Below, in pieces: positions 34,160-42,778 of a DNA stretch of 64,000 bases (position 1 is the first letter of the stretch; each line of letters starts with the position of its first letter). The translations under genes were made by a program, and so were the position numbers. Under the pieces are notes generated by a model. That model worked only from the letters and a program-made list of their open reading frames with translations. It was not told the origin of the DNA and made no database searches. The stretch spans positions 806,001 through 870,000 of the forward strand of contig NZ_CP119147.1 in the NCBI RefSeq assembly GCF_029167645.1. The letters run 5' to 3'. Source of the stretch: Streptomyces sp. AM 2-1-1 (GTDB taxonomy: Bacteria > Actinomycetota > Actinomycetes > Streptomycetales > Streptomycetaceae).

Positions 34160-36558
34160 GCCGGTCCACCGGCAACCCGTCCCCCCGGAAGCCGTACACC
34201 CCGAACCCGTCCACCCCGGCTCCGTCCCTCCCGAACCCGTCCACCTGGGAGCCCCGTCCCGCCGCCCGCTGGGAGGACGCCTTCCTCAGCGGGAACGGGC
34301 ACCACGGGGCGATGGTCCACGGAGACCCCGCCGACGACCGGGTGATCGTCAACCACCACACCCTGGTCCGCCCCAACGGCAGCGAGGACCTGCGCCCGCC
34401 GGAGCTCGCCGGGGAACTCGGACCGCTCCAGGACGCCCTGCTCTCCGGTAACACCCGGGCGGCCGAGCGCTTCGGCGCGGGCAGCCCGCTGGTGTGGGTG
34501 CAACCCTTCCATCCGGCGTTCCAGACCCGGGTGCGGCGCGCCCCGGCGGAGTCCGGGACGCCGTTGGGAGCCGGGGCGGGGGCGCACGGGACGGCTCACG
34601 CGGGAGCCGGGCCGGAGGCGGAGTACACGGCTCCGGCCGGAACGGCCACCGGCCCGTCCTACCGACGAGAGCTGGATTTCACCTCCGGCGAGACCGTCGC
34701 CTCCCACGGTCCCTGGCGCAGTCGTGTCTTCGTGTCGCGGGCCGACGACGTGATCGTCCAGCACATCACCGGCCCGGCGGCGGACACCGAGGTCTGGCTC
34801 GACCCCGTCCTTCCCGGCGCTCCGGCGAACCTCGCGGTCGGCCGGTCGACGGTGCTGACCCCGCAGGGCGCCCGGATCGCCCTGCGTCTGCGCTACCCGG
34901 AGAGCGATCTCTCCTGCACCGGGGTGTCGGTCCTGCGGGCGGAGGGCGGAACGGTCTCCGTGAGCGGCGACGGGGTCCGCGTCGCCGGAGCCCGGAGCCT
35001 GCTCCTCCTGACCCGTGTGCGCCGCTCCCCCGGTGAGCCCGACCTCGACGCCGAGTGGGCGGCCCTGCCGGACGACGATTACGACGCCTTGATGGCACGT
35101 CACCTCCCGCTGCACCGGAGCGCCTTCGGCCGGTGCGCGCTCACGCTGCACGACGAGGACCCGGCGCGGCAGGGTCTCCCGGGCAGTGAGCTGCTGCGCC
35201 ACCCGGGCAGTCCGGCCCTGCTGGAGCGGCTGTTCGCGGCGGGCCGCTACCACGTGCTGTCCGCCTCGGGTGCGCTGCCGCCCCGACTGACGGGGGTGTG
35301 GACGGGGGACTGGGACACCGCCTGGTCAGGGGCGTTCACCACCAACGCCAACCTCAACCTCCAGGTGGCGTCGGCGACCGCCGGCAACCTTCCCGAGGTG
35401 CTGGACGCCCACGCGCGCCTGATAGAAGGTCAGTTGGACCACTGGCGTGAGAACGCCCGGGCTCTCTTCGGGGCCCGGGGCATCGTCGCGCCCTCCCACT
35501 CGGACGGGGAGTCGGGCCGCACCCGCCACTTCCAGCGGGCCTACCCGCTGCACCTGTGGACTGCGGGCGCCGACTGGCTGCTGCACCCCCTGTGCGAACA
35601 GGCGCAGTGCCGAGGGGCCGCACCGGAGGCGCTGGTCTCGGCGTGCGCGGAAGTGGCCGACTTCTACACCGACTTCCTCACCCGTGAGGGTCCCGACGGA
35701 GCCGTGGCGATCGTCCCCTCGTACTCGCCGGAGAACCGCCCGGAGAACGCGAGTTGGGGCACGCTCAACGCCACGATGGACATCGCCGCCGCCCGGCACG
35801 CCCTCACCACCGCTGCGGAGCTGGCCCCGGCGCACCCGGACGCGGACCGCTGGCGGGACCTCGCCGGCCGGCTTCCGCGCTACCGGATCAACGCCGACGG
35901 CGCACTGGCGGAGTGGGCGTGGCCCGGGCTCCGCGAGACGTACGACCACCGCCACCTCAGCCACCTCTACCCGGTCTGGCCGCTCGACGAGATCAACCCG
36001 TACGACACTCCCGGGCTCGCCGCTGCCGCGCACCGCGCCCTGGAACTGAGGGGTTCGGAGAACGACTCGGCCCACGGTCATCTGCACCACGCGCTCGTCG
36101 CGGCGCGGCTGCGGGACGGTGCGCGGGTCTCCGCCGCGCTGGCGTCGGTCCTGGACGGTGACTTCTTCCACGACTCGCTGATGAGCGCGCACTACCCCGA
36201 CCGGAACGTCTACAACGCGGACGCCGCCCACGCGTTGCCGGCCGTCGTGCTGGAGATGCTCGTCCAGTCCGCGCCGGGCCGCCTGGTCCTGCTGCCCGCG
36301 CTCCCGGCCGCGTATCCGAGGGGCGCGCTCCGGGGCGTCCGCACGCGGTTCGGCGCGGTGCTCGACCTCGTCTGGACCCCCGAGGAGATCACCGCCTCGT
36401 TGCGCCCCACCCGCGACGCGCGCATCGAGCTGCGTACGGGCCCGCCCCCCGGATCTCCGGCCGGCCCGGCGGAACCCGGCGAGGCATCCTGGGTCACCCT
36501 CACCGCCGGGGCCGACCGGGTACTCACGCTGCGGCGAAGGGCGACCGGCGGCCGGTGA
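34156..36558 (+). CDS. Glycoside hydrolase family 95 (probable alpha-L-fucosidase or alpha-L-galactosidase)
   Basis: An 800-residue GH95-like enzyme. The N-terminal beta domain begins with the family motif WEDAFLSGNGHHGAMVHG at about 36. The (alpha/alpha)6 barrel includes TTNANLNLQ with Asn397 and Asn399, the pair that activates water, and SYSPENRP with Glu526, the general acid. Asp689 in NADAAHALP aligns with the catalytic Asp of the usual DGNFGG motif, but the surrounding residues differ. It has no signal peptide; the first 35 residues are a low-complexity P-N-P-S-T tract. ATG 34156 overlaps the GH42 stop. Expected role: removing alpha-1,2-fucose (or L-galactose) from F-type xyloglucan side chains; the altered motif leaves specificity open. 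Confidence 0.85.
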   Translation: MSRSTGNPSPRKPYTPNPSTPAPSLPNPSTWEPRPAARWEDAFLSGNGHHGAMVHGDPADDRVIVNHHTLVRPNGSEDLRPPELAGELGPLQDALLSGNTRAAERFGAGSPLVWVQPFHPAFQTRVRRAPAESGTPLGAGAGAHGTAHAGAGPEAEYTAPAGTATGPSYRRELDFTSGETVASHGPWRSRVFVSRADDVIVQHITGPAADTEVWLDPVLPGAPANLAVGRSTVLTPQGARIALRLRYPESDLSCTGVSVLRAEGGTVSVSGDGVRVAGARSLLLLTRVRRSPGEPDLDAEWAALPDDDYDALMARHLPLHRSAFGRCALTLHDEDPARQGLPGSELLRHPGSPALLERLFAAGRYHVLSASGALPPRLTGVWTGDWDTAWSGAFTTNANLNLQVASATAGNLPEVLDAHARLIEGQLDHWRENARALFGARGIVAPSHSDGESGRTRHFQRAYPLHLWTAGADWLLHPLCEQAQCRGAAPEALVSACAEVADFYTDFLTREGPDGAVAIVPSYSPENRPENASWGTLNATMDIAAARHALTTAAELAPAHPDADRWRDLAGRLPRYRINADGALAEWAWPGLRETYDHRHLSHLYPVWPLDEINPYDTPGLAAAAHRALELRGSENDSAHGHLHHALVAARLRDGARVSAALASVLDGDFFHDSLMSAHYPDRNVYNADAAHALPAVVLEMLVQSAPGRLVLLPALPAAYPRGALRGVRTRFGAVLDLVWTPEEITASLRPTRDARIELRTGPPPGSPAGPAEPGEASWVTLTAGADRVLTLRRRATGGR

Positions 36559-36637
36559 GCACGCCGGGCGATCCGGCGTCCGTCCCCGTACGGGGAGCCG
36601 CGAGCGGGTCCGGCGGCCGGCCGGCAACGGTCGCGGC

Positions 36638-36665
36638 AGGGGTCGGCCTCCCTCGGCCGACCCCT
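36638..36665. terminator. Bidirectional terminator of the xyloglucan operon
   Basis: An 11-bp perfect stem (AGGGGTCGGCC and complement) with a 6-nt loop, between the convergent GH95 and LacI genes. Confidence 0.75.
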
Positions 36666-36671
36666 CGCGGG

Positions 36672-37682
36672 TCACACCGCGGGCGCCGGTCCCGTGCTCG
36701 CTCGTACCGTCAACTCCGGTGCGATCAACTCGACTTCGTCCGATCCCTGGCCGGTGAGCTTGGCCACCACCAGCTCGACCGCGCGGCGCCCCATCTCCTG
36801 CGCGGGGATGGCCACGGTGGTGAGCCGCACCGAGGCCTCCACCGCCACCTGTTCGGGACAGACCGCGACGACCGACACGTCCTCGGGGACGGCGCGGCCC
36901 TGCTGCTGGAGGAGGTTGAGCAGCGGTTCCACGGCGGACTCGTTCTGGACGATGAACCCGGTGGTGCCGGGCCGCTCGTCGAAGATGCGGGAGAGCGTCT
37001 GCGTCATGGCCGCGTACCCGCCCTCACTGGGCCGGTGCAGTACGGTCACCCCGGTCTCCCGCGCCTTGGCCCGGATGCCGTCGATGGTGCGCTCGGCGAA
37101 GCCGGTGTGGCGTTCGTAGACGGCGGGGGCCTCGCCGATCACCGCGACCTCCTGGTGCCCGAGTTCGGCCAGGTGCTCCAGGCAGAGCGCCCCGGTCGCC
37201 TCGAAGTCGAGGTCCACACAGGTCAGACCGGAGGCGTCGGCGGGCAACCCGATCAGGACGGAGGCCCGCTGAGCGCCCCTCAGCAGGGGAAGGCGCTCGT
37301 CGTGCAGCTCCACGTCCATGAGGATCATCGCGTCCGCCAGCGAGCTCCCGGCGATCCGCCGGACCGCGGCGGGGCCCTCCTCTCCGGTGAGGAGCAGCAC
37401 GTCGTAGCCGTGGGTGCGAGCGGTCGTCGCCACCGCGATGGCGATCTCCATCATCACCGGCACGTACATGTCGGTGCGCAACGGCACCATCAACGCGATG
37501 ATGTTCGAACGGCTGCTGGCGAGCGCGCGCGCCCCGGCATTGGGGTGGTAGCCGAGTTGCTGGATGCTGAGTTCCACGCGCTCCCGGGTGGGGGCGGAGA
37601 TGGACCGCTTCCCGCTGAGGACGTAGCTCACCGTGCTCGCGGAGACTCCGGCGTGCTGGGCGACCTCGGCCAGGGTGACCAT
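36672..37682 (-). CDS. LacI-family regulator of the xyloglucan locus
   Basis: A 336-residue LacI protein. The HTH is at residues 2-22 (VTLAEVAQHAGVSASTVSYV) with the hinge LSGKRSISAPTRERV and the minor-groove segment around ARALASSRS. The periplasmic-binding-like sensor domain begins with NIIALMVPLRTDMYVPVM. ATG 37682 is used; the longer frame to 37829 would run into the operator region and shows no domain. GGGAG lies just upstream. Two copies of the palindrome also found in front of the GH3 and importer operons stand upstream of this gene, so it most likely represses itself and both operons until a xyloglucan-derived sugar binds. Confidence 0.9.
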   Translation of the reverse strand: MVTLAEVAQHAGVSASTVSYVLSGKRSISAPTRERVELSIQQLGYHPNAGARALASSRSNIIALMVPLRTDMYVPVMMEIAIAVATTARTHGYDVLLLTGEEGPAAVRRIAGSSLADAMILMDVELHDERLPLLRGAQRASVLIGLPADASGLTCVDLDFEATGALCLEHLAELGHQEVAVIGEAPAVYERHTGFAERTIDGIRAKARETGVTVLHRPSEGGYAAMTQTLSRIFDERPGTTGFIVQNESAVEPLLNLLQQQGRAVPEDVSVVAVCPEQVAVEASVRLTTVAIPAQEMGRRAVELVVAKLTGQGSDEVELIAPELTVRASTGPAPAV

Positions 37683-37768
37683 GCGCTCTCCCTTACGGGT
37701 GACAGATGAGAAGTGACGGACGACGGGTGCCGTGCGGCAGTGGTGCGGAGGGCGGAACGCGAGCAGCG

Positions 37769-37782
37769 TTGAAGCGCTTCGA
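37769..37782. promoter_or_regulatory. LacI-type operator, copy 3
   Basis: TTGAAGCGCTTCGA, one base different from the perfect palindrome of copies 1 and 2. It lies 87 bp upstream of the LacI start. Confidence 0.8.
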
Positions 37783-37869
37783 AGCGGGCCGCTTTCTCGT
37801 CGCAGCCCCTCTGACGTGCAGATATCCAAGCGAGCCTAGACCGACTCCTGTGAACTGTCCAGAGAAACG

Positions 37870-37883
37870 TTGAAGCGCTTCGA
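37870..37883. promoter_or_regulatory. LacI-type operator, copy 4
   Basis: TTGAAGCGCTTCGA again, 101 bp from copy 3 (close to ten helical turns), so looping between the two is conceivable. Confidence 0.8.
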
Positions 37884-38387
37884 CGCTGTCCGGAGAGGCC
37901 ATTCACCGGGCGGTGAGCGGGAGTTCAGAGGACGGCCGGGGGTGCCTCCGGATCGGACTCCCGGCCGCGTCCGCGGCCACCTTGCCCGCCCGGGAGGACC
38001 CGAGGTCGGGTGGTGTGCATCCGTACGGTGCCATGGCTGTTCCGTTCCTCGGTCCCAGGGGGAAGACAGGGGGTTCCGGACAGGTAGTTGCCGCCCGGCC
38101 CCAAAAGGTTGCCGCCGATGGAGGGCGGGTTCACCGAGGATCGGGAGGAGGCCGTCACCGTCACCGTCACCGGAACGGTCCACCCGGGACGGGGGCCGGG
38201 TCCGGGCCCGAGTCCGCGACCGCTGTCGTGGTGCCGCCGAGACTGCGGTCGGGCGGTATCAACCCGCTTATTGACCAAGCCTGTTGGTCGGGTCCGGGAC
38301 GTCGCCGCCCCCGCGCGGCCGTGGGGACGCCGGGGGCCCGCGCGCACCCCGCACCGACACCAGGCCCACGCACGCCGCCCCGTCGGT
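37884..38387. other. Gene-free stretch of about 500 bp
   Basis: No supportable gene. Reading frames here are rich in Arg, Pro and Gly and lack start signals. GTCACC-like triplets repeat at 38155-38170, and a small hairpin GACCAA-5 nt-TTGGTC lies at 38273-38289. It may hold the terminator of the following minus-strand gene. Confidence 0.4.
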
Positions 38388-40466
38388 TCAGCGCGCCTCG
38401 GCGGGCCTCTCCGGCCTGGTCCGCTCGTGGGTCTCCAGCGCCACCCGGGCCCGGTCGGCCACCTCCTCGCCGCGCCCCTGGGCCCGGCCGACCGCGAGGT
38501 CGATCGCCATCCGCACCCGGGAGGCTTCGCCCCGGCCGTAGGAGACCCCGGAGGTCTTTCGGCGGTTGTCGACCGAGATCAGGGTCAGCCCGGCGCTCTT
38601 GTCGTGGTCGTGCCGGAGCCACTTGCCGTAGGCCCACTCGCGCCTGCCGCCCGGACCACTGAACAGGAGGCGCCGGTCGGTGACGGCCAACTCCCCCGTC
38701 CAGGTGGTCTCCAGGTGGCTCACCCCTTGCCGGGTCCGCACCTCCACGAGGGCGGCGGGCGCGACCAGCAGGACGCACTCACCGGACTTGCGTGCCGCCC
38801 ACCGGAAGTCCGACGCGCTGCACTCCGAGCCCCGCAGCCCACGGACGAAGTCGTACTCCGCGGCGAGCCGGTCCCGGGTGCTCAGCCAGACGGCCAGCCG
38901 GCGCTCGTGCGCCTCCCGGGCATCGCGGCGCTCGTCCTCGCGCCGGCGCTCCTCGGCCTCCTGCCGCGCGACCACGGCAAGGGCCGCCCGTTCCTGTGCG
39001 GCGATCCGCGCGGACTCCCGTCGGCGGGCGCGCCACTCGATGACCACCCTGCGCCGTCGCCACAGCAGGAGTCCGAGGACGGCCACGACCACCAGGACCG
39101 CGGCGAGGCCGAGCAGGGCGTCCCGGATCTCGGTGCCGGTCATGTCGTCCGCGACACGCACGGTCAACTCCCGCAATGTGGTGTTGCCGTGCGCGTCGGT
39201 CAGCCGGGCCACCAGTCGGTACGCGCCCGGCTCGGCGTGCCAGTTCAGCACCCGGCGCTCGCGGACCAGGACGGCGGGGCGACCCCCGTCCGCTCCGTCG
39301 AGGCGCAGGGTGGCGCCCCGCTCCCCGGTCACGATGAGCACGACCTCACCGTGACGCGCCCGTTCCTCGTCGTACGCGACGCGGAGCGCGGGGGCCACCG
39401 TGTCCACGACGAAGGGAGCCGAGCGCGTGGTTCCCCGCCGCCCGAAGGGGTCGGCCAGCGTCACCAGCACCCGGTACGACCCGTCCTCCAGCGGAAGGGA
39501 CACACTCCCCCGTCCGTCGCCGTCCAGTCGTACGGGCTCCGTCCCGCCGTCCGTCACGACGGTCCCCACCGATCCGGGCGGCCCGACGACGTCGACCGTC
39601 GTGCGGCCGCCTTCCGGGTCTCCCACCCGTACTCCGGGCCGGAGCTCCGCCAGGGCGACCTCGACGGTCGCCTCCTCACGGGTACGGTTGCCGGCCCGGT
39701 CCCGTACGACGGCGACGAGCCGGAACGTGCCGTTGGGCAGCCGGAGCGAACCGGTGACCGTTCCGCCGGCGTCGACGGTGCCGCGCAGTACGTCCTCGCG
39801 GCCCGCGACCGTCACCTCGTACGAGGCGCCCGCCTCCGCGTCGAGGGTCACCTCGGCCGCACCCGTCTCCGGGTCCGCCGCACCGAGGGCGGGCGCCCCC
39901 GCCCTCGGTGCGGTGCCGTCGACCGTGACGGTGAACGCGGCGCTCGCCTCACTGGTGTTGCCGGACGGGTCGACGGCCACGACGGTGTAGGCGTGCTCGC
40001 CGTCCCCGGCCTCGAAGGTGATCTTCTGCTCGGTTCCGGTGGCCGGGGCGTGCGCGACGACCGCGTCCGCTTCGTCCCGCACCTCGATCCGGGCCCCCTT
40101 CTCGGCCCGCACGCCGAGACCGACACGCCCACCGGCCACCGCGCCCGCGCCGCGCGTGGTGGGCCGCCCGGGCGCTTCGACGTCCACGACGGGCTCGGGG
40201 TCCGCGCCGGAGCCGGAGCCCGCGCCGGAGCCGGACTGGGAGCCGCCCCCGGACTCGGAGCCGGGCAGGGAGCTGTACCCGCACTGGGAGAAGTTCCCGA
40301 GGTCACCGCATACGTACGAGCCGGAGTCGGAGGGGCAGGAGTGCCATCGGTGACAGCCGTCCCGGTGCGCCATGGCCGGCGACGCCCCCACACCGAGCGC
40401 GGTGGCGGCGACGAGCAGCGCGAGCAGGGCCATCACGGCACGTCGAAGTCTGGTGCGTATCTCCAC
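38388..40466 (-). CDS. Large Ig-like, single-pass membrane protein with cytoplasmic PH-like domain
   Basis: A 692-residue protein. A signal peptide ends near residue 33 (ASPAMA). A Cys-rich YHYH/excalibur-like module follows (HRDGCHRWHSCPSD, then GSYVCGDLGNFSQC), then a Gly/Ser linker. Three or more Ig-like domains span about 90-440, with typical VDPSGNTSEA and VRDRAGNRT edges. A membrane helix lies near 445-470 (LLGLAAVLVVVAVLGLLLW). A charged coiled coil (about 475-545, rich in Arg/Glu/Ala) and a C-terminal PH/GRAM-like domain (LETTWTGELAVTDRRLLFSG; RHDHDKSAGLTLISVD) face the cytoplasm. GTG 40466 is the start. The layout suggests a sensor or scaffold joining the cell wall to the cytoplasm, but no function is known to me. 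It is a single-gene unit. Confidence 0.78.
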   Translation of the reverse strand: MEIRTRLRRAVMALLALLVAATALGVGASPAMAHRDGCHRWHSCPSDSGSYVCGDLGNFSQCGYSSLPGSESGGGSQSGSGAGSGSGADPEPVVDVEAPGRPTTRGAGAVAGGRVGLGVRAEKGARIEVRDEADAVVAHAPATGTEQKITFEAGDGEHAYTVVAVDPSGNTSEASAAFTVTVDGTAPRAGAPALGAADPETGAAEVTLDAEAGASYEVTVAGREDVLRGTVDAGGTVTGSLRLPNGTFRLVAVVRDRAGNRTREEATVEVALAELRPGVRVGDPEGGRTTVDVVGPPGSVGTVVTDGGTEPVRLDGDGRGSVSLPLEDGSYRVLVTLADPFGRRGTTRSAPFVVDTVAPALRVAYDEERARHGEVVLIVTGERGATLRLDGADGGRPAVLVRERRVLNWHAEPGAYRLVARLTDAHGNTTLRELTVRVADDMTGTEIRDALLGLAAVLVVVAVLGLLLWRRRRVVIEWRARRRESARIAAQERAALAVVARQEAEERRREDERRDAREAHERRLAVWLSTRDRLAAEYDFVRGLRGSECSASDFRWAARKSGECVLLVAPAALVEVRTRQGVSHLETTWTGELAVTDRRLLFSGPGGRREWAYGKWLRHDHDKSAGLTLISVDNRRKTSGVSYGRGEASRVRMAIDLAVGRAQGRGEEVADRARVALETHERTRPERPAEAR

Positions 40467-40743
40467 GCGGCTGGTCCCCCCGGCTCAGCGACGGCAAAGT
40501 GCACGCCGAAGGACGGGATCCTGTCAGGCGATGTGAAGAAATGGCAAATGAACGGTGGAGCCGTCGCGCCGCGACCGCCCCTCGGTCACCGCCCGCGAGA
40601 AAGCCCTGCCGGAGTACCGTCGGCCGCCGGACGCTACGCCCCGTGTCCACGAGGGCTTCATCGCTGTGAAGGTTCGCGTGTACATGGTCGGGTTTCCCGG
40701 GTTCTCTTACGTCGATCGCTTTCTCACGGTAACCAGGTAGTCC

Positions 40744-41391
40744 ATGAACATCTTCAGCCGCAGCTCCACGCCCCGACGCCCAGCCGGCACGGGCGCGGGC
40801 ACGAAGGTCCCGTCTCCCGCCGCCGCGCTCCCCCACCCGGCCCTGAGAGGGCTCACCGGTGAGTGGATGATCGATCCCGCGCACAGCAGGATCGGGTTCT
40901 CCGTGCGACACGCCATGGTGACGACGGTGCGGGGTTCGTTCGCCGAGTACGAGAGCCTCCTCCACTTCGACGGCAGCAACCCCACCCGCTCCCGGGCCGA
41001 GATCGCCATCGCCACGGCCAGTGTCGACACCGGAGTGGAACAACGCGACGAGCACCTCGTCGGACGGGAGTTCCTGGATGCCCGGACATACCCCCGGATG
41101 ATCTTCACCAGTACCGCCGTGAGCCTTCCCGCCCCGGACGTCTACCGCATGACCGGGGACCTCACCATCCGGGACGCCACCCGTCCGGTCGACCTGGACC
41201 TCACCTACATCGGCCACGTCACCGACCCGTTCGGCTACGAACGCGTCGGGTTCGACGGCACCACCACCATCAACCGCTCCGACTGGGGCCTCACGTACAA
41301 CGCCCGCCTCGCCGAAGGCGGCGCCATGGTCAGTGAGAAGCTCCGCCTCCAGTTCGACATCGCGGCGATCCGGAAGCCGGTCGCGGTGTGA
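40744..41391 (+). CDS. YceI-family lipid-binding protein
   Basis: A 215-residue protein whose residues about 38-205 form a YceI lipocalin-like barrel: GEWMIDPAHSRIGFSVRHAMV, the YceI opening, then GSFAEYESLLHFDG, DEHLVGREFLDARTYPRM and LTIRDATRPVDL. These proteins bind isoprenoid lipids in a long hydrophobic pocket. The N-terminal ~35 residues are Pro/Ala-rich without a signal peptide, so this copy is probably cytoplasmic. It stands alone. The ribosome site is weak (AGG 8 nt upstream). Confidence 0.88.
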   Translation: MNIFSRSSTPRRPAGTGAGTKVPSPAAALPHPALRGLTGEWMIDPAHSRIGFSVRHAMVTTVRGSFAEYESLLHFDGSNPTRSRAEIAIATASVDTGVEQRDEHLVGREFLDARTYPRMIFTSTAVSLPAPDVYRMTGDLTIRDATRPVDLDLTYIGHVTDPFGYERVGFDGTTTINRSDWGLTYNARLAEGGAMVSEKLRLQFDIAAIRKPVAV

Positions 41392-41632
41392 GGGCGGGAA
41401 GGTCCCGGGGGATGCCGGCCGGCCGTCGGGCGGGCAGTGCCCGGCAGCACGGGGGCGGTCGCGGCGAATCCGTAACACGGGCGTAGCCCTGCGGGCCCCC
41501 GCGCGCCCTAGGATCGCCCCAACGCTCCCACCTGCGGTTCTCCGCGTCGCACGTGGTCGGTGTTTCTCCCTCCCCCACCGACCGGATCCGGCGGCATCCC
41601 CGCCGTGTCCGCGACCCCCGAAGGCGGCCTGC

Positions 41633-42778
41633 ATGGTCTCTCCCGTACGCGTCTGGCTCAACCGCACGTACGCGGAGAACGTGTTCTTCATGGATCAGCT
41701 GCGGCGCAATCCGCACGGCCGGCCTGTCGAGATCCACGCCACGCACGCCGACCCGGACTCCCCGGTCCTCGCGGCGGCCGACACCGCCGCACCGGAGCCG
41801 GAGAACCTGTCTCCCGCCGCGTACGCCGAGTACGCGCTGGACCAGTGCGCGCGGCGCGCCATCGACGTGTTCGTACCCGTACTCCACCAGGCGGCTCTGG
41901 CCGCGCACCGCGAGGACTTCGCGGCCGTCGGGACGGCGTTGCTCGCACCGCCCGCCGAGGCGATAGGCCTCTTCGCGAACAAGGCGGTGGCGTACGAGAC
42001 GGTGCGAAGGGTCGGTGCCCCGGTGCCGCCTTGGTGGCGGGTGCGCGACGAGGCACAGCTCATGGCGGCGGTGGACGCCATCGAGGGCGCAGGCGGCAAG
42101 GCGTGCTTCAAGCCGACCACCGGCGAGGGCGGTGTCGGGTTCCGGATCATCACCCGGGCGCCGTTCTCCCTGCTGCACCTGACCGGTTTCCCCAGCCCTT
42201 ACGTGCCGTTGGAGCTGGTGACCCAGGCGCTGCGGCGTACCGAGCGGTCCGTCGACTGGCTGGTGATGCCACGCCTGGACGAGCCGGAAGTATCCGTCGA
42301 CTGCCTCACCGGCCCCGACGGAGAGGTCCGGTTGGCGGTGGGCCGCACGAAGAACGGCCGGCGGCGCGGTTTCACGCTCGACCCGGCGTGGATCGAGCCC
42401 GCCCGCCTGATCGCCCGGTCCTTCGGCCTGCACGGGCTGACGAACATCCAGTTCCGCATGCACGCGGGCGAGCCCGTCCTCATGGACGTCAACACCCGCC
42501 CCGCCGGCGGCCTGCACCAGCTCTCCGGGTGCGGCCTCAACGTGCCGTGGGCCGCCGTACGCCTCGCCCTCGGCGACGACCCCGGCGAGCTCGCCCCGGA
42601 GTTCCTCGGCTCCGACTACGCGGTCGTCCCGGGGCCGCGCGCACTGCGCCCGGCACTCCCGCAGCAGCGGAAGCAGCCACCGCCGGTCTTCGTACCGATC
42701 GCCACGAGTCCCGGACCGGGCATGGCCTCCGTCCTGCCGACCGCGGGCGCACCGCGGCCGGCGGCGGAACTGCCGTGA
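41633..42778 (+). CDS. Stand-alone ATP-grasp enzyme
   Basis: A 381-residue protein. The N-terminal region (VRVWLNRTYAENVFFMDQL) is a pre-ATP-grasp Rossmann-like unit with LHQAALAAHREDFAAVG. The ATP-grasp fold spans about 105-300: FANKAVAYETVRR, then CFKPTTGEGGVGFRI for the lysine and glycine loop, DWLVMPRLDEPEVSVDCL, and the metal site LMDVNTRPAGGLHQL. These enzymes join a carboxylate to an amine or thiol through an acyl phosphate. Substrates cannot be read from sequence and no biosynthetic partner is adjacent. GGCGG lies near ATG 41633. The Pro-rich tail (about 345-381) is probably disordered. Confidence 0.82.
   Translation: MVSPVRVWLNRTYAENVFFMDQLRRNPHGRPVEIHATHADPDSPVLAAADTAAPEPENLSPAAYAEYALDQCARRAIDVFVPVLHQAALAAHREDFAAVGTALLAPPAEAIGLFANKAVAYETVRRVGAPVPPWWRVRDEAQLMAAVDAIEGAGGKACFKPTTGEGGVGFRIITRAPFSLLHLTGFPSPYVPLELVTQALRRTERSVDWLVMPRLDEPEVSVDCLTGPDGEVRLAVGRTKNGRRRGFTLDPAWIEPARLIARSFGLHGLTNIQFRMHAGEPVLMDVNTRPAGGLHQLSGCGLNVPWAAVRLALGDDPGELAPEFLGSDYAVVPGPRALRPALPQQRKQPPPVFVPIATSPGPGMASVLPTAGAPRPAAELP

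Noticed and set aside
32245..36558. A continuous 1437-codon frame covering GH42 and GH95 as one giant protein
   Set aside because: The first 635 codons are the out-of-frame shadow of GH42, rich in Arg and Gly. The GH95 gene begins at the ATG overlapping the GH42 stop.
37925..38347. A 140-codon minus-strand ORF in the gap after the LacI gene
   Set aside because: Low-complexity Gly/Arg/Pro/Thr text, no ribosome site, and it overlaps the operator-bearing region.
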